Part shown: positions 49,069 through 58,058 of the stretch, piece after piece
How the letters are laid out: each line of letters starts with the position of its first letter
How positions within the stretch are numbered: the first letter of the stretch is position 1
Source of the DNA: Cyclobacterium qasimii M12-11B
Lineage (GTDB): Bacteria > Bacteroidota > Bacteroidia > Cytophagales > Cyclobacteriaceae
Direction of reading: 5' to 3'
Length of the DNA: 64,000 bases
Assembly: GCF_000427295.1 (NCBI RefSeq)
Contig: NZ_ATNM01000035.1
Location: 1-64,000, forward strand
Made by a program: the position numbers and the translations under genes
The notes under the pieces: generated by a model
The model's database searches: none
The model's input: the letters and a program-made list of their open reading frames with translations, nothing else
What the model was told of the DNA's origin: nothing

Positions 49069-52000
49069 ATGGAAGAAACTTCAAAATTAGAGAGAGAGGA
49101 AATTCTAAATAATGCAATTAATGAATCTGAATTATCAGACTTAAAGCAACACGCAGATAAAATGATTAGAGGTTTTGAAAACTTCAATTCATTTTCCTCA
49201 AATAGAGCAGTTTGGGAACTAGTGCAAAACGCTTGTGATTTATCGGAGAATTGTGAAGTTACTATTGATTACCGAAATAATGGCTTTTCCTTTACACATA
49301 ATGGTTCGCCATTTAACACTAAATCTTTTATCTCATTAATAAAACAAGTGAGTGGAAAGTATGGAGATGAATCAGAACTTCCTGAAGTAGGAAAATATGG
49401 AACAGGTTTTTTAACAACTCATACGTTTGGACGAAAATTTGAAATTAACTCTGTATTAAAAGCAAAGGAAACATATTTTGAGATTAAGAATTTCTTAATA
49501 GACAGAAGTCCTAGAGAATGGAAAGAACTTAGCCAAAATATTAAAAATCAAAAAGAAAAAGTTTATAACCTAATAAGAGAAGGTGCTATTTTACCAAATC
49601 ATACCAATAAAACAACTTTTACTTTTAAACCAGAAAGTTCGCAAGAACAAAAATACATTGAAGAATCAAGCAAAGATTTAGAAGACTATATCCCGATTGT
49701 TTTAACAATCAATGATAGACTAAACAAAGTTGAAATACTAAAAGATAATAAACAGACTTTCTTTGAAAGAATATCAAAAATAAAAGTTCCTAACCATCAA
49801 GGAATCAATCTTTTTAAAACAACAATTAAACTAAACGGGAACAATAAAATAGTCTATTCAATTATTGATGAAACTGACGAAATTGAAATTATCTTACCAA
49901 TTAATGAAGATTTAGAACTATATACGTTTCCAGAGCGAATAGCTCGTTTATTTTTATACTATCCATTAATCGGTTCAGAGGATTTTGGCCTAAACTTTAT
50001 TATAAACTGTAAACAATTCCTACCTACCGAACCAAGAGATGGTATTCATTTAAAGAGTAATAAAGACCAAGTTCAGGAACAAGAGCAAGAAAATACTAGA
50101 TTAATTGAAAAGGCATCCAAAATAATCTTTGATTTTCTAAAGAGCAATGTTCTAAAGGTTTCAAACCCTTTATTATATGCTAAAATAAATTTTCAAAGAG
50201 ATTCTGAGAATACGCTTTTAAACGAGTATTTTGAAGGTTTACAATCATTATGGACAGAAGAATTTAAAGCATTGCCTATTGTTGAAACATTAACTGGTTT
50301 TAAACCAGTTAATGAAGTTTGCTTTTTTGAGCAAGAGATTTTAGAGAATATAAATTGTTTTAATGAGATTTACGAAATAACATCAAAATTTAAAGACAAC
50401 TTACCTATCAGTTCGTCTGTTCAAATGTGGAGTGAATATGCAAATGAATGGTCAAACGAAAGCCTAATCTTTGTTGGTCATAAAAATATTGTAGAATATA
50501 TTTCTGAACAAGAATTATCTAGTTTTAATAAATCAACATTAATTAATTATTACAGTCATTTAATTGGTATTGAGAAAACAAAATATTTTTCAGAATTGAC
50601 TTTACTTCCAAATCTAGATGGTCAATTTCGTTATTTAGCTCCATTACTAACACCTATGGACTTAAACGAGACATTAATCAACATTGGTAAAATATTAATC
50701 CCAGATTCAATTGAAAAATTAATTCATACAGATTTCCATTTCAACTTTCATTACGAAACATTTAATAGAAAAAGTTTCTCTAATAGTGTGAAAACTATAT
50801 TAGATGAATTACAAATTAGTTCTAAAATATGCCTTCCTGAATCAACTGAACTAGATGATTATAATGATATAGATGCTTCAATCGAAAAAATTGATTTTGT
50901 TTTTTTTAAGAGCCTTATTAAATATTGCAAACTAAGCAACAACATTAATTCACAGAGTAAACCTATTAATCTTACTAAAATTATCAGTATTTATTATACG
51001 CTAGATGATGACCTAATAGAATTAAATAACCTTAGCAATTTAGAAGACAATCTTGATATTAGGTCAGCACGTAAAATTTTAGCTCAAGCCTTTTGCAATT
51101 TATTGCAATTTCATAACAAAGTTTGGGTAGAAAAAAATATTCAGTTTTTACTTGACATTGCAAATTGCAACGAAGATAGTTTAAAGGATGTCTTTTCAAA
51201 TTCAAAAATATTTCCAAATCAAATAAATCAGTTAAAATCTATTAATGATTTGAAGCGTGATTTAGAAGTTTTGATAGAAATTAAAGATTTGTATAACAAA
51301 GTTAATATTGAAGAAATTAGAGAAGATTTAGTTTATAAAGAATTCAATAGTTTCATAGCAGAAGATAGATTTATCACAACTAAATACCTTACAACACAAA
51401 TTGAAGAAACTTTTTTCAATACAGATATAAGAGATATTAACGAACACCCATTCAAAGAGGAAATACTTGGTATAATTTCAAAATTAAGTAAAAAAGAATA
51501 TGCTGAACTATTTCCAAGACTAGATGATAAGAAAGCTAATTTAATGCTTGAAATAGTTACAAATGAAAATACAAAAGATGATATTTTTTCAATTGTAACG
51601 CTAAAAGAATCTCAATTAAAAAGTCTTGGAAAATTAATACAAGAATCAAACTTTGAAGATATACTTAATGTCGCCAATACATTAATCCAACAACAAATTG
51701 AAAATAAATCAGACTTTCGACATAAATATGAAATTGGAACAAACATAGAAAGACTTATTCGAGAAAAACTATCATTTGAATTACAAGAAAGAGTCACTTT
51801 CGATAATAGCAAAGAAATAGAAACATCAGATATTCAAGGAGGACAAGATATTGTTATTATTATAGATGAAAAACCAATATATTTTATCGAAGTAAAGTCA
51901 AGATGGAGTTCTGTTAGTTCAGTATCAATGAGTAAACTTCAACTTCAAAGAGCAGTTGAGGAAAACGAAAACTATGCACTCTGCTCTGTAGATATAACTC

Positions 52001-52215
52001 GATATTCAGGTATAAATGACAAATACCATTTACCTATTGAAGAAGTGTTGCCACTTACAAAATTTGTAACCAACATAGGAAATACAATTAAGCCTTTAAT
52101 TTCGGAAAATTTAAGTGCTGAAAAAAATCTAACGGATTCAATTCATTTGATAGATTATAGAGGTATAATACCACAAGAAATAATAAAAAAGGAACTGACT
52201 TTTCTGAATTTGTAA
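49069..52215 (+). CDS. Cassette 4: large GHKL-ATPase / PD-(D/E)xK nuclease protein, candidate defence gene
   Basis: 1048 residues, unusually large for a cassette. An N-terminal GHKL (Hsp90/sacsin-like) ATPase: N-box VWELVQNACD (about 47-56), SFTHNGSPF in place of the usual DNGxG, and the glycine lid GKYGTGFLTTH (about 109). A long helical middle is followed by a PD-(D/E)xK nuclease-like segment at about 924-945 (GQDIVIIIDE, then YFIEVKSRW). Sacsin-type ATPases joined to restriction-like nuclease domains occur in bacterial defence islands; function here is inferred. No neighbour appears to be a required partner within the cassette. Confidence 0.7.
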   Translation: MEETSKLEREEILNNAINESELSDLKQHADKMIRGFENFNSFSSNRAVWELVQNACDLSENCEVTIDYRNNGFSFTHNGSPFNTKSFISLIKQVSGKYGDESELPEVGKYGTGFLTTHTFGRKFEINSVLKAKETYFEIKNFLIDRSPREWKELSQNIKNQKEKVYNLIREGAILPNHTNKTTFTFKPESSQEQKYIEESSKDLEDYIPIVLTINDRLNKVEILKDNKQTFFERISKIKVPNHQGINLFKTTIKLNGNNKIVYSIIDETDEIEIILPINEDLELYTFPERIARLFLYYPLIGSEDFGLNFIINCKQFLPTEPRDGIHLKSNKDQVQEQEQENTRLIEKASKIIFDFLKSNVLKVSNPLLYAKINFQRDSENTLLNEYFEGLQSLWTEEFKALPIVETLTGFKPVNEVCFFEQEILENINCFNEIYEITSKFKDNLPISSSVQMWSEYANEWSNESLIFVGHKNIVEYISEQELSSFNKSTLINYYSHLIGIEKTKYFSELTLLPNLDGQFRYLAPLLTPMDLNETLINIGKILIPDSIEKLIHTDFHFNFHYETFNRKSFSNSVKTILDELQISSKICLPESTELDDYNDIDASIEKIDFVFFKSLIKYCKLSNNINSQSKPINLTKIISIYYTLDDDLIELNNLSNLEDNLDIRSARKILAQAFCNLLQFHNKVWVEKNIQFLLDIANCNEDSLKDVFSNSKIFPNQINQLKSINDLKRDLEVLIEIKDLYNKVNIEEIREDLVYKEFNSFIAEDRFITTKYLTTQIEETFFNTDIRDINEHPFKEEILGIISKLSKKEYAELFPRLDDKKANLMLEIVTNENTKDDIFSIVTLKESQLKSLGKLIQESNFEDILNVANTLIQQQIENKSDFRHKYEIGTNIERLIREKLSFELQERVTFDNSKEIETSDIQGGQDIVIIIDEKPIYFIEVKSRWSSVSSVSMSKLQLQRAVEENENYALCSVDITRYSGINDKYHLPIEEVLPLTKFVTNIGNTIKPLISENLSAEKNLTDSIHLIDYRGIIPQEIIKKELTFLNL

Positions 52216-52283
52216 ATACGCTAATTGCAATAATTAATAAAAATGCTAAAGAGTTTAAATTAAACGAAGTGGAAAATACCAGC

Positions 52284-52414
52284 TTGTAACAATGTATATA
52301 AAAAATAGGCGAAACAGTGCTAAATTCAAGGTTTTTGGCTCGTATCAGACTTTGTACTTAACCGAAAGTTTAGTGCTTCATAATCGCCTACTTTTCATAT
52401 ACCAAACGTTATGC
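52284..52414 (+). repeat. attC-like site 4 (type II)
   Basis: R'' TTGTAAC, arm AATAGGCGA paired with TCGCCTACTTTT, R' GTTATGC. 131 bp. Confidence 0.8.
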
Positions 52415-52438
52415 ATAAGCAAATGAACCGACATCCAA

Positions 52439-52678
52439 ATGATTAGGAAAATATTAATTAACAGAATTCTATTTGTTATCCTTCCTGTCCTCATTTTTAT
52501 TACAATATATTTTCTTCACAAAACTGAATAGGATGAATTTAAATTGGAGTTTTTGGACATGTTCATCTTCCTGATAATAATTGGAATCTATTTTTCAATT
52601 TCATCCATTAAAAAAGCACTTAAATTAAAAGATGTTCGAGACAAAATAATTTTTGAAGGGAGGACTAAACATCCATAA
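52439..52678 (+). pseudogene. Cassette 5: small two-helix membrane protein, in-frame TAG
   Basis: An 80-codon frame starting MIRKILINRILFVILPVLIF is cut by TAG at 52529-52531 and continues in the same frame (DEFKLEFLDMFIFLIIIGIY) to TAA at 52676-52678. Both halves are membrane helices, so it looks like a nonsense mutation in a small membrane protein. Alternatively a separate peptide starts at the ATG in LDMFIF. First of three small frames in one cassette. Confidence 0.45.
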
Positions 52679-52681
52679 ATT

Positions 52682-52855
52682 ATGAAGATTGATTTTCCCT
52701 TCCGAACAAGATTTGTTGAATTTGATATAGATATAGGGAGCAAAGAGATAGAGGTAATTAAAGGAAAAAGATAATACTTAACAGTTAATAAGGCAAGTGA
52801 AATCTTAAGATTTCATTCATTTTTATTTAAAAGAAAGATTGAGATAAAGATGTGA
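52682..52855 (+). pseudogene. Cassette 5: small basic protein, in-frame TAA
   Basis: MKIDFPFRTRFVEFDIDIGS and following, cut by TAA at 52772-52774, then the same frame continues (YLTVNKASEILRFHSFLFKR) to a TGA that overlaps the next gene's GTG start. No family recognised. Coding status uncertain. Confidence 0.35.
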
Positions 52856-53217
52856 AATTTTTATTACTTGAATATCATCACTTTTATGAGTACACGTTTA
52901 ATGGTTGGATTTCAAGGGAACAATTCGATTATTGGAAATGGTTAAATACAATCTCAATAGTTCTTAATTCAGGAAAAATAGTGGAATTAATTAGTGGGTC
53001 TCTTGAAGAGTCAGTCTATAAAAGTGATCTTAGAGAATTGACTGAAAATCCCTATGGACATTTGCCCAAGCAGAAAGTGAAAAACTATTCAGGTATTGGA
53101 GAAAAAACAGTAAATCTACTTAGTAGTGAATTGGATTTAAAATATTTAATCATTGATTACTCCCAAGGAATGCCTATGCATAACATTACCTTTGATACAG
53201 CGGGCAGAACCGAGTAA
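52852..53217 (+). CDS. Cassette 5: hypothetical protein with attC-encoded tail
   Basis: 121 residues from GTG 52852, which overlaps the end of the previous small frame (ATGTGA). Hydrophilic, no domain recognised (FYEYTFNGWISREQFDYWKW; PKQKVKNYSGIGEKTVNLLS). The last eleven residues, NITFDTAGRTE, are encoded inside attC site 5 and nearly match the tail of the cassette 2 product. Confidence 0.5.
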   Translation: MKFLLLEYHHFYEYTFNGWISREQFDYWKWLNTISIVLNSGKIVELISGSLEESVYKSDLRELTENPYGHLPKQKVKNYSGIGEKTVNLLSSELDLKYLIIDYSQGMPMHNITFDTAGRTE

Positions 53218-53311
53218 ATATGAAAATCAATATCTTTAAGAAGTTGGGAATAATAGGCTGGAAGCGAACGTCTCAGAAAGCCCGCCGTCTCCAAGCTGAA
53301 TCCCGTTAGCG
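53178..53311 (+). repeat. attC-like site 5 (type I)
   Basis: R'' GCATAAC, L'' TACCTTTGA, L' CTCCAAG, R' GTTAGCG; 134 bp, same family as sites 1 and 2. Confidence 0.8.
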
Positions 53312-53352
53312 GTAATGCCGAAAAAAAAGAACATTTAAAGTAAACTGAAAAT

Positions 53353-55062
53353 ATGGACAGAATAACCGAAAGTTTAATTACAGAACTGTTATCAAATTTA
53401 GAAATTATTTCTGAAGACGAATCAAAAGATTTTGAAAAGTTAGCAAACTATACTGTCGTCTCTAACGAATACAATAAGACATTTGATATTGAAACATTAA
53501 CAGTTGGAGATGGAAATGACACAGGAATTGATGGTATAGCAATAATTGTGAATGGACAACTTGTTGAAAGCACTGACGAAGTGGATGATTTATTAGAAAA
53601 AAACAATTCATTAGAAATTGAATACCTGTTTGTGCAATCGAAAACTTCCCCGAGTTTTGATGGTGCTGATATAAATACTTTTATGTTTGGAGTCCTTGAT
53701 TTTTTTTCAACTAAACCAAAATTGGTTAGAAATGATGATATTAAAAAATTTGCAGAAGTATCTAACTATATATTTAATAAAGCACCGTGATTTAGAGAAA
53801 ATCCTTCAATTAAACTTTTTTACATTACTACAGGGAAATGGATGAATGATGCCAATTTAAAGGGAATAATTGAAAATGGGGTTGGAAATCTTGAACAGAC
53901 TAACCTTTTTGAAAAAGTTAACTTTAATCCTTTTGGTGCGAGAGAATTGGCAACAGCGTATAGGAAAACAAAGGAAACCATAAGTACAACTATAAATTTC
54001 AACAATAGAATTACATTACCTAAAATAAATGGTGTATCTCAAGCATATATCGGACTTCTGCCATTCTCTGAATTTTTAAAAATTGTTTCAGATAGCGAAG
54101 ACAATATTTTAAATGTATTTGAAGATAATGTAAGAGATTTTCAAGGAGACAATAATGACGTAAATGGTGGAATCGCTTTAACACTAAATAATGAAGACTC
54201 GGAAATATTTAGTGTACTAAATAATGGAGTAACAATTGTTGCAAGTTCAATATCGCCAACAGGAGACCAATTTACAATTTCAGACTATCAAATTGTAAAT
54301 GGTTGTCAAACAAGTAACGTTCTTTATAATAATAGAAAAAGTGATAATATTAATAATGTTGGAATACCTATAAAATTAATTGCAACAAATGATGATGAAA
54401 TTAAAACCAGAATTACACTTGCAACTAATAATCAAACACCAATTAAAAAAGAGCAATTAGCGGCCTTAACACAATTTCAACGAAGTTTAGAACAATACTA
54501 CAATTCATACGCAGGCGATGCAAAAATATATTATGAAAGAAGAGCAAAACAATATAATTCGGACAACAGTGTACTGAAATCAAAAGTTATAACTGTGCCA
54601 TATCAAATAAAATCTTTCGCTGCAATGTTTTTAGATGAACCTCATAATGTAACAAGTTTCTTTGGAACTATCGTAAAACGACTTAATGAAGGTAAAGCTC
54701 AAATTTTCAACAACGTCCATTCATATGCCCCTTATTATACAAGTGCTTTTGCTTTTTACAAATTAGAATCTTTTTTTAGAAAAGGAAGTATAGACAGTTC
54801 ATTTAAAAAAGTAAGATTTCATATTTTAATGCTTTTCAGAATAATAACTGAAAAAGAAAACCAACCAACTTTAAATAATCACAAAAAAATGGAAAAATAT
54901 TGTGGGGAGTTGTTGCTAATTTTAAATGATGACGCCAAAGCTTTAAAAGCGTTTAAGAAGTGTACTGACATTATAGAAAATTCAGGTTTTGACAAATCAG
55001 ATAGGCAGAATTTAAAAGTATTACCAAAAACAAGAATTTTAATTGATTACGCAAAAAAATAG
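53353..55062 (+). pseudogene. Cassette 6: AIPR (abortive infection phage resistance) protein, one in-frame TGA
   Basis: 569 codons in one frame, interrupted only by TGA at 53788-53790 (NKAP-stop-FRENPSIKLFY). A single C-to-T change from CGA would explain it. The AIPR family (PF10592) is recognisable from LFVQSKTSPSFDGADI, FSVLNNGVTIVA, ISDYQIVNGCQTSNVLYNNR and ITLATNNQTPIKKEQLAAL. AIPR proteins, related to AbiF/AbiD-type and restriction-linked proteins, act in phage resistance. Without suppression only the 145-residue N-terminal part or an internally started C-terminal part (from 53842) would be made. Confidence 0.75.
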
Positions 55063-55071
55063 AGGCACTAC

Positions 55072-55195
55072 CGCTAACAGCCATTTTGATTTAGCTGGAA
55101 TTTAGTAGAATTATCGTTTCGCATCAAGTTTTCGTTAAGCTGAAAATTCATGGGTTATGAACTTCCAGCCATCTCAAAGTGCCAAAACGTTGAAG
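55072..55195 (+). repeat. attC-like site 6 (type III)
   Basis: R'' CGCTAAC, arm GCTGGAA paired with TTCCAGC, R' GTTGAAG. 124 bp. Third sequence family. Confidence 0.75.
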
Positions 55196-55212
55196 GCAAA
55201 TAAAAAAAAAGA

Positions 55213-55737
55213 ATGAAAAAAATAATTACAATCGGACTAATAATGTTGGGCCATTTAGCATTTGGTCAAAAAGAAGAAGTGGTCGAACAAATTGAAGATT
55301 CCTATGAATATTATGAAGATGCCTTAAAGAAAATAAAAAGTGCTATGTACGAAATAGAATCCTGCTATGATAAGGATAATAGTCTCAATGATATTCAATC
55401 ATATGCAAGTAATGCTGAAAGCTATATTGGAAATGCGAAAAGAGATATCGGATATGCAGAAGATGAAGCAGATGATGCCGAAGATGAAGCTTCAAATATA
55501 GATTGTTCTGATGCTGAGGATAATGCAGATGATGCCGAAGATTATTTTTATGAAGCTAAAAGGGAACTTAATTTAGCAATGAGCGAATTGTCAAGTGCAG
55601 CCTACGAGGATAATATTGATTACCTAAGTGATTATCTATCAAATGCTAAAAATTATATTTCAGCAGCGATTAAAAAAATGAATTATGGCGTTGATGAACT
55701 AATCGAAACACTAGAAGCCTTAGAGGATTGTAATTAA
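55213..55737 (+). CDS. Cassette 7: secreted acidic Ala-rich helical protein
   Basis: 174 residues. Signal peptide MKKIITIGLIMLGHLAFG, then a highly acidic, alanine-rich coiled coil with near-repeats (AEDEADDAEDEASNIDCSDA; AEDNADDAEDYFYEAKRELN). Two Cys in addition to the one before the stop. Predicted periplasmic; function unknown. The cassette's 5' junction GTTGAAGGC has no matching 3' AAC site nearby, so the cassette has lost its far end. Confidence 0.6.
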   Translation: MKKIITIGLIMLGHLAFGQKEEVVEQIEDSYEYYEDALKKIKSAMYEIESCYDKDNSLNDIQSYASNAESYIGNAKRDIGYAEDEADDAEDEASNIDCSDAEDNADDAEDYFYEAKRELNLAMSELSSAAYEDNIDYLSDYLSNAKNYISAAIKKMNYGVDELIETLEALEDCN

Positions 55738-56292
55738 ACTCAGTAAGCTGTTATATCAATTAAGTCATGCAAGGGAAGATAGAAAAATCTTAGAGTTAAT
55801 TCTTCAAAAAATCAGGCTATTATATTGGAATAAGCAAAATTGAATTAAAGAAAAAGCCAGCAGAGAACAATTAAGCTACAATGATGCGAAGTAAGGCTTC
55901 GGTTCATTGTAGTCCCGATCGATCGGGATTGGACTCAAGCTCCGAGTCAGCTTTCTTCTATGGGGATTGGATTGGTTTTGTTGGGTAATTCAGGGAATTA
56001 CGTGGCAGTAAAATTATTAAAAAGTAGACGAATTGATTGTCTAGTAGCGCTTTTAAGTCCTTGCTTCATTAATTTTTGAGTTCCACTTGTGTTTAACAGG
56101 CTACAGTTTGATAAAGGGGGTGCTGATGGTTTACTGCTTATTATTATCCTTATAGGTATTAATAAGACAGGTTATCAGCCGCAACTATACCCAACAATCA
56201 AAAAAAGCAGGGCAATGTGGAGAATTATAAACTTATTTAAAGCAAAAATTGCGGAGATTAGGAGGTGTATTAACCGCATAATTTGCGGATAT
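55738..56292 (+). other. Gap with a 16-bp perfect palindrome and Fic-unit remnants
   Basis: No gene seen. aacaattaagctacaatg (55868-55885) equals the sequence at the stop codon of the intact Fic gene (63834-63851), so it is the tail of a lost Fic copy. TCCCGATCGATCGGGA is at 55913-55928. From 56087 (tgtttaacagg) to the Fic fragment the DNA matches the leader of the intact Fic gene (62498-62719). Confidence 0.6.
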
Positions 56293-56571
56293 ATGGCTTT
56301 TTATATTCAAAACAGAGATAATTGGACTGATTTTACTTGGGATGGCAAGAAAGTGCTTTTGAAATTAAGTGAAATCGGGCACTTGCAAGGAAAACTTCTA
56401 GATTGGATTGAAAATGAAATAGAAGTTGACCCTGTTCTTAAAGCGGCAATGGCACATTTATGGTTTGTTACCATCCACCCATTTGAAGATGGAAATGGTA
56501 GAAAAACGAGGGCAATTACTGAAATGATATTGGCTCGCTCAGACAGGCAATACGCTACCAAAAAGTTTTAG
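56293..56571 (+). pseudogene. Fic family gene remnant with internal deletion
   Basis: Starts like the intact copy (MAFYIQNRDNWTDFTWDGKK; intact MALYIHNRDNWTDF) but jumps from LQGKLL straight to DWIENEIEVDPVLKAA. About 420 bp is missing between short matching stretches (ggaaaactt / gagaaactt). It keeps HPFEDGNGRKTRA but then loses the rest through a second deletion after ILARSD, near caatac, and a frame change. The inhibitory helix SSEIEGEI is lost. Non-functional remnant. Confidence 0.8.
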
Positions 56572-56637
56572 AGAAACCTACTAATATGAAAAATGAGTAT
56601 AAAGAAGAAATTTCGTATATTTATTAAAAATCAGAGT

Positions 56638-56877
56638 ATGACACATGCGGAACGCCATATTGTGGAAACTTATTCAGCACTTTTTGAAAGTTTAAGTGCT
56701 GTAAGTAAATTGGAATTGCTCGAACGGCTTACAAATTCTATTAAGAAAGGCAGAAGGTTTGATGAAAAAGATTTTTTCAGTTCTTTCGGGGGATTTGCAT
56801 CAGATAAGCCGGCAGAAGAAATTAATAAGGATATTAGGGAAAGCAGAAAGTTCAGAACAAAAGATTTGAATTTGTAA
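56638..56877 (+). CDS. Probable antitoxin of a VapBC-type module
   Basis: 79 residues from ATG 56638 (an earlier in-frame ATG at 56593 lies in Fic debris). Helical: THAERHIVETYSALFESLSA, VSKLELLERLTNSIKKG, and a basic C-terminus ending KFRTKDLNL. Its stop is 3 bases before the PIN-domain toxin ATG. This arrangement and size match antitoxins that pair with VapC; the fold of this one is not a clear AbrB or RHH. Confidence 0.65.
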   Translation: MTHAERHIVETYSALFESLSAVSKLELLERLTNSIKKGRRFDEKDFFSSFGGFASDKPAEEINKDIRESRKFRTKDLNL

Positions 56878-56880
56878 CAT

Positions 56881-57285
56881 ATGCAATATTTGCTAGACAC
56901 GAATATTTGCATATTTTTTCTGCGTGGAAAACTTAATCTTGATGGAATTATCCGGAAGAAAGGCCTTGAAAATTGTTTTATTTCCGAAATAACAGTTTTT
57001 GAACTCAAATACGGAGCGGAAAACAGCGATAATCCTAAAAGGTCACACAAAGCCGTTGACAAATTTGTAAGAGGACTGACAATAATTCCAATCTTTGGGA
57101 TTGTAGATCAGTATGCACTTAACAAGGTCTATCTACGTAAAAAAGGAACGCCTCTACACGATGAGTTTGATTTGATAATTGGGGTTACTGCACTTGCAAA
57201 TGAAATGACTTTAGTAACCGACAACGTAAAAGATTTCCGACATATTAAAAACTTAAAGTTAGAAAACTGGGTAGAAAGAAAATAA
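56881..57285 (+). CDS. vapC: PIN-domain toxin (VapC family)
   Basis: 134 residues, typical VapC length. The acidic triad and partners are visible: D6 in YLLDTNICI, E in EITVFELKYGA, D in HDEFDLIIGVTA, and D in LVTDNVKDFRHI. VapC toxins cleave tRNA or rRNA in a Mg2+-dependent way. Paired with the small antitoxin gene just upstream. No attC site separates this pair from its neighbours, so it may have arrived independently of cassette recombination. Confidence 0.85.
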   Translation: MQYLLDTNICIFFLRGKLNLDGIIRKKGLENCFISEITVFELKYGAENSDNPKRSHKAVDKFVRGLTIIPIFGIVDQYALNKVYLRKKGTPLHDEFDLIIGVTALANEMTLVTDNVKDFRHIKNLKLENWVERK

Positions 57286-57302
57286 CCTCCCTGTTCACAA
57301 AT

Positions 57303-57344
57303 AACACCTCCCAAAGAAATTGAAAAAGCGAGTAGGTTGATAGA
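57303..57344 (+). repeat. Remnant of a HigB-type toxin gene tail
   Basis: 42 bases match the 3' part of the toxin gene at 59746-59787 with two mismatches (aacacctcccaaagaaattg and on). It encodes TPPKEIEKASRL in one frame. A recombination scar placed between vapC and the DUF3592-like gene. Confidence 0.75.
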
Positions 57345-57356
57345 CTCAATTATAAA

Positions 57357-57689
57357 ATGGCAAAGCAGAATCCTTGGATAATCGGAATATTAGGGCTTGG
57401 CGTTTTTCTATACCTGGCGTGGAATAATTTTGAAATACCCTTTGCTCCTTGGACAAAAACAGCAGAAATAAAAGCTGTAATTACAGAAAATGCACTTGGG
57501 TATGGACCCAAAGGAATGGGATTTGTTCAAATTATCACAATAACCTATCAAGTTGGAGATTCAGTCTATGTCCAGAAGGAAAAACTTTCTCAGAGAGTCA
57601 ATAAAAAAGAAGTAGGATCGAAGGTTTTAATTGAATATGCTATAAATAATCCTGGTAATTTCGAAATCAAAGGTTTTTTGAAGCATTGA
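57357..57689 (+). CDS. DUF3592-like small membrane protein
   Basis: 110 residues. One N-terminal membrane helix (WIIGILGLGVFLYLAW) followed by a beta-rich domain (QIITITYQVGDSVYVQKEKL; EVGSKVLIEYAINNPGNFEI) as in DUF3592 proteins. Function unknown. The region after it (57690-57905) shows no gene and runs into attC site 7. Confidence 0.6.
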   Translation: MAKQNPWIIGILGLGVFLYLAWNNFEIPFAPWTKTAEIKAVITENALGYGPKGMGFVQIITITYQVGDSVYVQKEKLSQRVNKKEVGSKVLIEYAINNPGNFEIKGFLKH

Positions 57690-57905
57690 ATTAATATTTT
57701 CATCAAATAACATTATATATCTATATGGAAAAAGGTGGTTTCATTCCTGTTCATATAGTTGTTTGAGTAGAAGGGTTATTATTTGGATGAAAGAGGAATT
57801 AGAAACAATAATGAAAGCACATTGGTAGCATTTGCAGTAGCGCAAAGTTTACCTGAGCAAAGGGATTTGATGATTAAACTGATAGTAAACCTGATAAAGA
57901 ACTGA

Positions 57906-58034
57906 GTCTAACATCACCATGGATACAGCGGGCGGTTCCGATTAAATAGAAAAATCAGAATTTTAATGAGCTAGGAGTAAGTTGGGAGCCAACGTTTCCA
58001 AATGCCCACCTTCCCAGGTTGAATCCCATTATGG
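57906..58034 (+). repeat. attC-like site 7 (type I, altered core)
   Basis: R'' GTCTAAC (perfect RYYYAAC), L'' CACCATGGA, L' TTCCCAGG, but the R' core reads ATTATGG instead of GTTATGG. 129 bp. Confidence 0.7.
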
Positions 58035-58058
58035 CACATTATAGAAAGACCGAGCTAA

